A DNA stretch of 37,444 nt, from assembly GCA_023954815.1 (NCBI GenBank), contig JAGSHB010000041.1, forward strand, positions 1 through 37,444, given 5' to 3'. Every line of letters starts with the position of its first letter. The stretch's first letter is position 1. Shown piece after piece: positions 33,645 to 37,444 of the stretch. This stretch comes from Myxococcales bacterium (GTDB lineage: Bacteria > Myxococcota_A > UBA9042). Made by a program: the position numbers and the translations under genes. Below the pieces are notes generated by a model. It worked only from the letters and a program-made list of their open reading frames with translations. It was not told where the DNA came from and made no database searches.

Positions 33645-34976
33645 ATGGCCCTCACGCCCTCACGCCGCCGCCGCATCCTCTCACTGGCTCTGCCGATCAT
33701 GGGCGGGATGGCCAGTCAGAACCTGCTCAATTTGGTGGATACGGCCTTCGTTGGACGTCTCGGGAAAGCGTCGCTCGCAGCGGTGGGCATGGGTGGATTT
33801 GCCAACTGGCTGCTCATCGCCGCGCTGCTCGGTCTCGGAGCTGGCGTGCAGGCCATGGCGGCGCGACGTAAAGGCGCGGGCAACCATGACGATACAGCCG
33901 TGGGTCTTAACGCCGCGCTGGTCCTCGCGATGCTCGTTGGGATTCCGGTCGCGATCCTCGGTGAATACTTTGCTCACGACATCTTTCGATTGCTCAACGA
34001 TGACCCACAGGTTCAGGCCCCGGGGGGCGCCTACCTGAGTGCCCGGTTTATCGCGGCCCCCTTCGCCGCCGCCAACTTCGCCTTTCGCGGCTACTGGAAC
34101 GGCACAGACCGCTCGAAGAACTACATGATGACCCTCGTGGTGATGCACGTGGTCAACGTCGCCTTGGATTGGGTGTTGATTTTCGGCCACTTGGGCGCGC
34201 CCGCCATGGGTGTCGCGGGAGCTGGGTGGGCCACCTCACTCAGTCTGATGGTGGGCACCGGGCTCTACTTCCTGCTGGGGATGGTTCAAGCGCGTTCCGG
34301 TGGCTTTCTGCGTTGGCGTGGCACCTTGGCCGCCGCGCCGACGATCTTGCGTCTGGCGATACCGGCGAGCATGCAGCAATTCGCCTTTTCGGCTGGATTC
34401 GTCGCCTTTTTTGTGATCGCCGGCAAAATTGGGACCGAAGCGCTGGCGGCTAGTAACGTGCTCGTCAACCTGATGCTGCTGTGCGTGCTCCCGGGCGTGG
34501 GCCTCGGCATTTCTGGCGCAACACTGGTCGGTCAGGCCCTGGGCTGCGGGGATTTCAAGGACAGCCGGGATTGGGGCGACGATGTCATCAAAATCGGTGC
34601 CGCCCTCGTGGGGCTCATCGGTCTCACGCTCGCCCTCGGCGCGCGGACGTGGCTCGGTATCTTCATCGTCGATGAGCCGCACACCCTTGAGATGGCGGTG
34701 TTGCCATTGGTGGTGCTGGGGCTGGGACAGTGGCTCGATTCTGTCGGCGTGATGTTCACCCAAATGCTGATCGGCATCGGCGACACGGTGGCGATGTTGC
34801 GGATTAGCCTCATCGGCCAGTGGCTGGTGTTTTTGCCCTCGGCATGGCTGCTTTGCGTGGTCATGGGCGGTGGGCTGATGACCTTGTGGGGGGCGATGGT
34901 CGTGTGGCGCTTGGGGACGGCAGTGGCTTGCGTCATTCGATGGCGCGGCCAAGGGTGGCAGGCGGCACAGGCGTAG
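33645..34976 (+). CDS. MATE-family multidrug/metabolite exporter
   Basis: A 443-residue inner-membrane protein with about 12 hydrophobic helices in two similar halves. The first half includes LALPIMGGMASQNLLNLVDTAFVGRLGKASLAAVGMGGFANWLL, a typical MATE start. The second begins around residue 235 (RLAIPASMQQFAFSAGFVAFFVIAGKIGTEALAASNVLVNLMLL). The family extrudes cationic drugs or metabolites with Na+ or H+. Substrate is unknown. GGAG lies 4 bases before the ATG. The next gene starts 25 bases after its stop, so they are probably co-transcribed. Length (440-460) is normal. Confidence 0.9.
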   Translation: MALTPSRRRRILSLALPIMGGMASQNLLNLVDTAFVGRLGKASLAAVGMGGFANWLLIAALLGLGAGVQAMAARRKGAGNHDDTAVGLNAALVLAMLVGIPVAILGEYFAHDIFRLLNDDPQVQAPGGAYLSARFIAAPFAAANFAFRGYWNGTDRSKNYMMTLVVMHVVNVALDWVLIFGHLGAPAMGVAGAGWATSLSLMVGTGLYFLLGMVQARSGGFLRWRGTLAAAPTILRLAIPASMQQFAFSAGFVAFFVIAGKIGTEALAASNVLVNLMLLCVLPGVGLGISGATLVGQALGCGDFKDSRDWGDDVIKIGAALVGLIGLTLALGARTWLGIFIVDEPHTLEMAVLPLVVLGLGQWLDSVGVMFTQMLIGIGDTVAMLRISLIGQWLVFLPSAWLLCVVMGGGLMTLWGAMVVWRLGTAVACVIRWRGQGWQAAQA

Positions 34977-35001
34977 GCAGACGGAAGGGGAGCGTGAACG
35001 G

Positions 35002-35487
35002 ATGGGATTGCCGGACAAGAGCCGTGTGTTTGACGCCGTCATCGGTGCCATGCGTGCCCGTTTGCAACAGACCCAAGAGACCCTGTCGCACACCCACAAA
35101 GCGGCCACACACGAAGAAGCGCGGGCGGACAATAAATACGATACCCGCGGCTTGGAGATGAGCTTCTTGGCGACTGGTTTAACGGACCGCATCGCTGAGC
35201 TGCGCCAGGTCCTGTCGGCCTATCATTTTTGGACCCTACCGGAACAAGACGACGTGATTCGCCCCGGCGCCTTTGTGCGCTTGGTCGACGACGATGACCG
35301 CGAGCTGCTCTGCTTTGTGGCCCCCTATGGCGCGGCGGAGACCATCGTTGTGGCCGGCCAGACGATTCGGGTGATCACGCTCAAGGCACCGTTGGGGCGT
35401 GCGCTGGTCGGCAAGAGCGAGGGGGATGAGGTCATCGTCAAAGTCGCTGGTCAGGCCCACGTTTGGGAAGTGGACCAGCTGAAGTAA
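35002..35487 (+). CDS. GreA/GreB-like transcription elongation factor family protein
   Basis: A 161-residue protein. The N-terminal part is a helical hairpin (RARLQQTQETLSHTHKAATHEEARADNKYDTRGLEMSFLATGLTDRIAELRQVLSAY), similar in layout to the coiled coil of Gre factors, though the acidic tip is not the standard one. The C-terminal part (GRALVGKSEGDEVIVKVAGQAHVWEVDQL) is the Gre FKBP-like domain that contacts RNA polymerase. The family includes small proteins annotated as GreA/GreB elongation factors in many Proteobacteria. RNA cleavage activity is not assured. GGGGAG lies about 9 bases before the ATG. It follows the MATE gene closely and precedes the propeller lipoprotein. Confidence 0.78.
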   Translation: MGLPDKSRVFDAVIGAMRARLQQTQETLSHTHKAATHEEARADNKYDTRGLEMSFLATGLTDRIAELRQVLSAYHFWTLPEQDDVIRPGAFVRLVDDDDRELLCFVAPYGAAETIVVAGQTIRVITLKAPLGRALVGKSEGDEVIVKVAGQAHVWEVDQLK

Positions 35488-35576
35488 GACCTTTCGTTTG
35501 ACGCAACAGAGGGCCGTGCGCAGGTGGCGCTCTGGCGCGGTCTGCTGCACCCTGGCGGCCGTGACAGGGAGCCAAG

Positions 35577-37444
35577 ATGACCGTCGGAAAAATCACCCAA
35601 AGCGCAAAAATGGCCCGGATATTCAGCACGAGACAGCTCAAACCGGCTGGCGAATTGCGCGAGCGGTCGCTCCGAACACGCTCGGTTTGGGCGCTCTTGG
35701 TCGCGATGCTCATCGCCACGACCACGGCGTGCAGTGCGGAGCCCGAAACGGACAGTAAAGCTACTGGTAGCACGTGCAGTGTCGATGGCGACTGCAGCGC
35801 GGGTGACGGCTGCAAGGCTGGGACATGTACGACCCTCGCACGGGATTGTACGGCTGATCCGTGCCCAGAAGCGCCTTGCCAGAAGGCGACGTGTGACCGA
35901 TTCGCCGGATGCAGCGCCGTCCCCGCCGACACCGGCGCCCCTTGCGGCAAAGACCGGTGCGCCAGCGCGTGCAGCGACAAGGGCGCTTGTGAAGCGCGCT
36001 CATCACCCGTGACCTGCCCTGAGCCCGGCGTCTGCAAGACAGCGACCTGTGACCCGCTCACCGGCAAGTGCGGCGTGGCAGATGCGTCGGACGGCGCCAC
36101 ATGTGACGACGGCGACGCGTGCACTGGCCCTGATACCTGCACAAGCGCTGCCTGCAAGGGCAAAGCCAAGGACTGCAACGACGACAACGCCTGTACGAAA
36201 GATGGCTGCACGGCAAATGGCGGCTGCAACCACACGCCGGTCGATGGGGATTGTGATGATGGCCTCGCCTGTACGCCCGTAGACAAGTGCAGCGGCGGGC
36301 AGTGTGTCGGCAAGGGCGCGACCCTCTTTGCAGACGGCTACGGCACGGCTAGCGATGAAGAGGCCTACGCCGTCGTACACGACAAGAACGGCTACACCTT
36401 GGCCGGCTGGACCGAGACCGTGGGCGGCAATATTCGCGGTTGGCTGGGCCGCATCGCCGATGGCGGCGCGTTGACGTGGCAACACACCTACGGCAAGGGC
36501 TCGTTCGACTTCCTCGCAGCGGCTGTGGCGCGGCCCGGCGGCGGTATCGTCGCGGCCGGCAGCACCGATCGAAACTCGGACGATGACGCGTGGTTGTTGA
36601 TCACGGACGACAAAGGCGCGGTCATCATCGATCAGGCAGTCGTTGGCAAAGGCAACGACGCCCTCGAGGCGTTGCTTCCGGTCGGTGCGGGTGTGGTCGC
36701 GGGCGGCGCAACGGGCAAGACCGCAAAGACCGCCGACGGCTGGGTCGTCTCCTTTGACGCTGGCGGCAAGATCAAGTGGCAGCGGACCTGGGGCACTGAT
36801 GGCGCCGACCGCGTGCGAGCGCTCGCCGCATTCGGCACAGGGTTCGTGGCTGTCGGCGAGACGCGCAGCGCGACCGCGGGGGCAGCCGGCTCGGAGACGT
36901 GGGTGGTCAAGGTCGCAGCCGACGGCGCGCAGCAGTGGCAGGTCAGCCATGGTGTGCCCGCAGATGACATCGCCACGTCCGTGGTGCCAGCGCCCGGCGG
37001 CGGACTGATCGTGGCTGGATCTGCGAGCGGCAAGGCCCGCGTACTGCATCTCGATAGCAGCGGAAAGTTGATATGGGAGCGCGTATTTCCGGGAGAAAAG
37101 TCAGAATTCACCGGCGTTACAATCAGCGACAGCGCGGTGGTTTTGGTCGGAGACAAGCGTGATGCGGGTAGCAAGATTGTGCGCGCGTGGATGGTGCGCA
37201 TGGACCTCAAGGGCACGTTTAGTTGGCAGCGCACCTGGTCCTCTGGCGAGCTCGACAGGGCCACGGGGGTCATCGCGCTGGCCGATGGGCTCGCCGTCAG
37301 TGGCTGGGGTCGCGTTTCCGGTCAGGGCGAACAAGCCATCCTGCGCAGGGCCGACCTGTGGGGCCATACGTCCTGCAACGCTGCCGCCGGTTGTGCCGTT
37401 GCGAAACCATCTCTGTGCAGCGATGGCAACGTCTGCACCGCCGA
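35577..37444 (+). CDS. Cys-rich lipoprotein with beta-propeller-like repeats (3' end missing)
   Basis: The frame starts at ATG 35577 (GGGAG 5 bases upstream) and runs off the window end, giving 622 codons. A signal stretch WALLVAMLIATTTAC leads to lipidation near Cys52. From about 65 to 240 it is Cys-rich with repeated units such as CSVDGDCSAGDGCKAGTC, CDDGDACTGPDTC and CNDDNACTKDGC, similar to the Dictyostelium-type CTDC repeats. Then come about six repeats of roughly 50 residues with the pattern 'hydrophobic-AG-x-T...W...D-x-G-x-x-x-W-x-x-x-x-G' (for example GYTLAGWTETVGG...WLGRIADGGALTWQHTYG), which suggests a beta-propeller. A second Cys-rich section begins at the end (CAVAKPSLCSDGNVCTA). 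This architecture is common in surface proteins of Myxococcota-type bacteria; ligand unknown. The antisense open frames here are shadows. Confidence 0.82.
   Translation, partial: MTVGKITQSAKMARIFSTRQLKPAGELRERSLRTRSVWALLVAMLIATTTACSAEPETDSKATGSTCSVDGDCSAGDGCKAGTCTTLARDCTADPCPEAPCQKATCDRFAGCSAVPADTGAPCGKDRCASACSDKGACEARSSPVTCPEPGVCKTATCDPLTGKCGVADASDGATCDDGDACTGPDTCTSAACKGKAKDCNDDNACTKDGCTANGGCNHTPVDGDCDDGLACTPVDKCSGGQCVGKGATLFADGYGTASDEEAYAVVHDKNGYTLAGWTETVGGNIRGWLGRIADGGALTWQHTYGKGSFDFLAAAVARPGGGIVAAGSTDRNSDDDAWLLITDDKGAVIIDQAVVGKGNDALEALLPVGAGVVAGGATGKTAKTADGWVVSFDAGGKIKWQRTWGTDGADRVRALAAFGTGFVAVGETRSATAGAAGSETWVVKVAADGAQQWQVSHGVPADDIATSVVPAPGGGLIVAGSASGKARVLHLDSSGKLIWERVFPGEKSEFTGVTISDSAVVLVGDKRDAGSKIVRAWMVRMDLKGTFSWQRTWSSGELDRATGVIALADGLAVSGWGRVSGQGEQAILRRADLWGHTSCNAAAGCAVAKPSLCSDGNVCTA

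Noticed and set aside
36003-37049. Long minus-strand open frame opposite the propeller lipoprotein
   Set aside because: The plus strand has the signal peptide, Cys-rich units and regular repeats. The minus frame only mirrors their codon bias.
1-37444. CRISPR array, tRNA, rRNA, insertion sequence or prophage
   Set aside because: I found no regular spaced repeats, cloverleaf-type sequences, transposase or phage structural motifs, and no flanking inverted repeats; a dedicated scan was not possible.

Overview
The window is a roughly 63% G+C chromosomal stretch of a Gram-negative bacterium. It is probably a member of the Myxococcota/Bradymonadota ('Deltaproteobacteria') or a close relative. This is inferred from the many lipoproteins with lipoboxes, Cys-rich 'CxxGxC'-type segments followed by an IgGFc-binding-like or beta-propeller domain, TPR proteins, an nSTAND NTPase and a type IV pilin. 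I see no tRNA, rRNA, CRISPR array, insertion sequence or phage gene, so it reads as ordinary chromosome rather than an island.

Layout. 1-600: 3' part of a type IV pilin gene and its terminator. 626-1891 (minus): an ATP-grasp ligase and a DUF2277 protein. 2044-5976 (plus): a cyclophilin, leucyl-tRNA synthetase (leuS) and a lipoprotein. 5982-8495 (minus): a large membrane-anchored nSTAND NTPase. 8704-10597: a short lipoprotein pair and a lipoprotein metallopeptidase on the other strand. 10791-13405 (plus): 4-hydroxy-2-oxovalerate aldolase overlapping a DASS-family dicarboxylate transporter. 13414-17655: a Cys-rich lipoprotein, a TPR protein and aminopeptidase N. 17738-21016 (minus): a four-gene cluster of lipoprotein, class III nucleotide cyclase (broken by a stop codon and a frameshift) and two TerB-like proteins. 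21658-27591 (plus): an IgGFc-binding-like lipoprotein, an RluA-type pseudouridine synthase, a CDF metal exporter, an unknown protein and 4-oxalocrotonate decarboxylase. 27618-28496 (minus): an FUSC-type membrane protein. 28681-31608 (plus): phosphate acetyltransferase and 3-hydroxyanthranilate 3,4-dioxygenase. 31674-33251 (minus): a TIR-like/transmembrane protein. 33645 to the end (plus): a MATE exporter, a GreA/GreB-like factor and the 5' part of a Cys-rich propeller lipoprotein.

Two themes tie the genes together. First, three enzymes of the 3-hydroxyanthranilate (tryptophan/kynurenine) meta-cleavage route (dioxygenase, decarboxylase, aldolase) lie in one 21-kb stretch but in separate transcription units. 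Second, several genes look like signalling or surveillance components: the nSTAND-TM-coiled coil-TPR protein, the TIR-TM protein, and the lipoprotein-cyclase-TerB-TerB cluster. The last is the best candidate for an undescribed module, though its cyclase is disrupted in this sequence.
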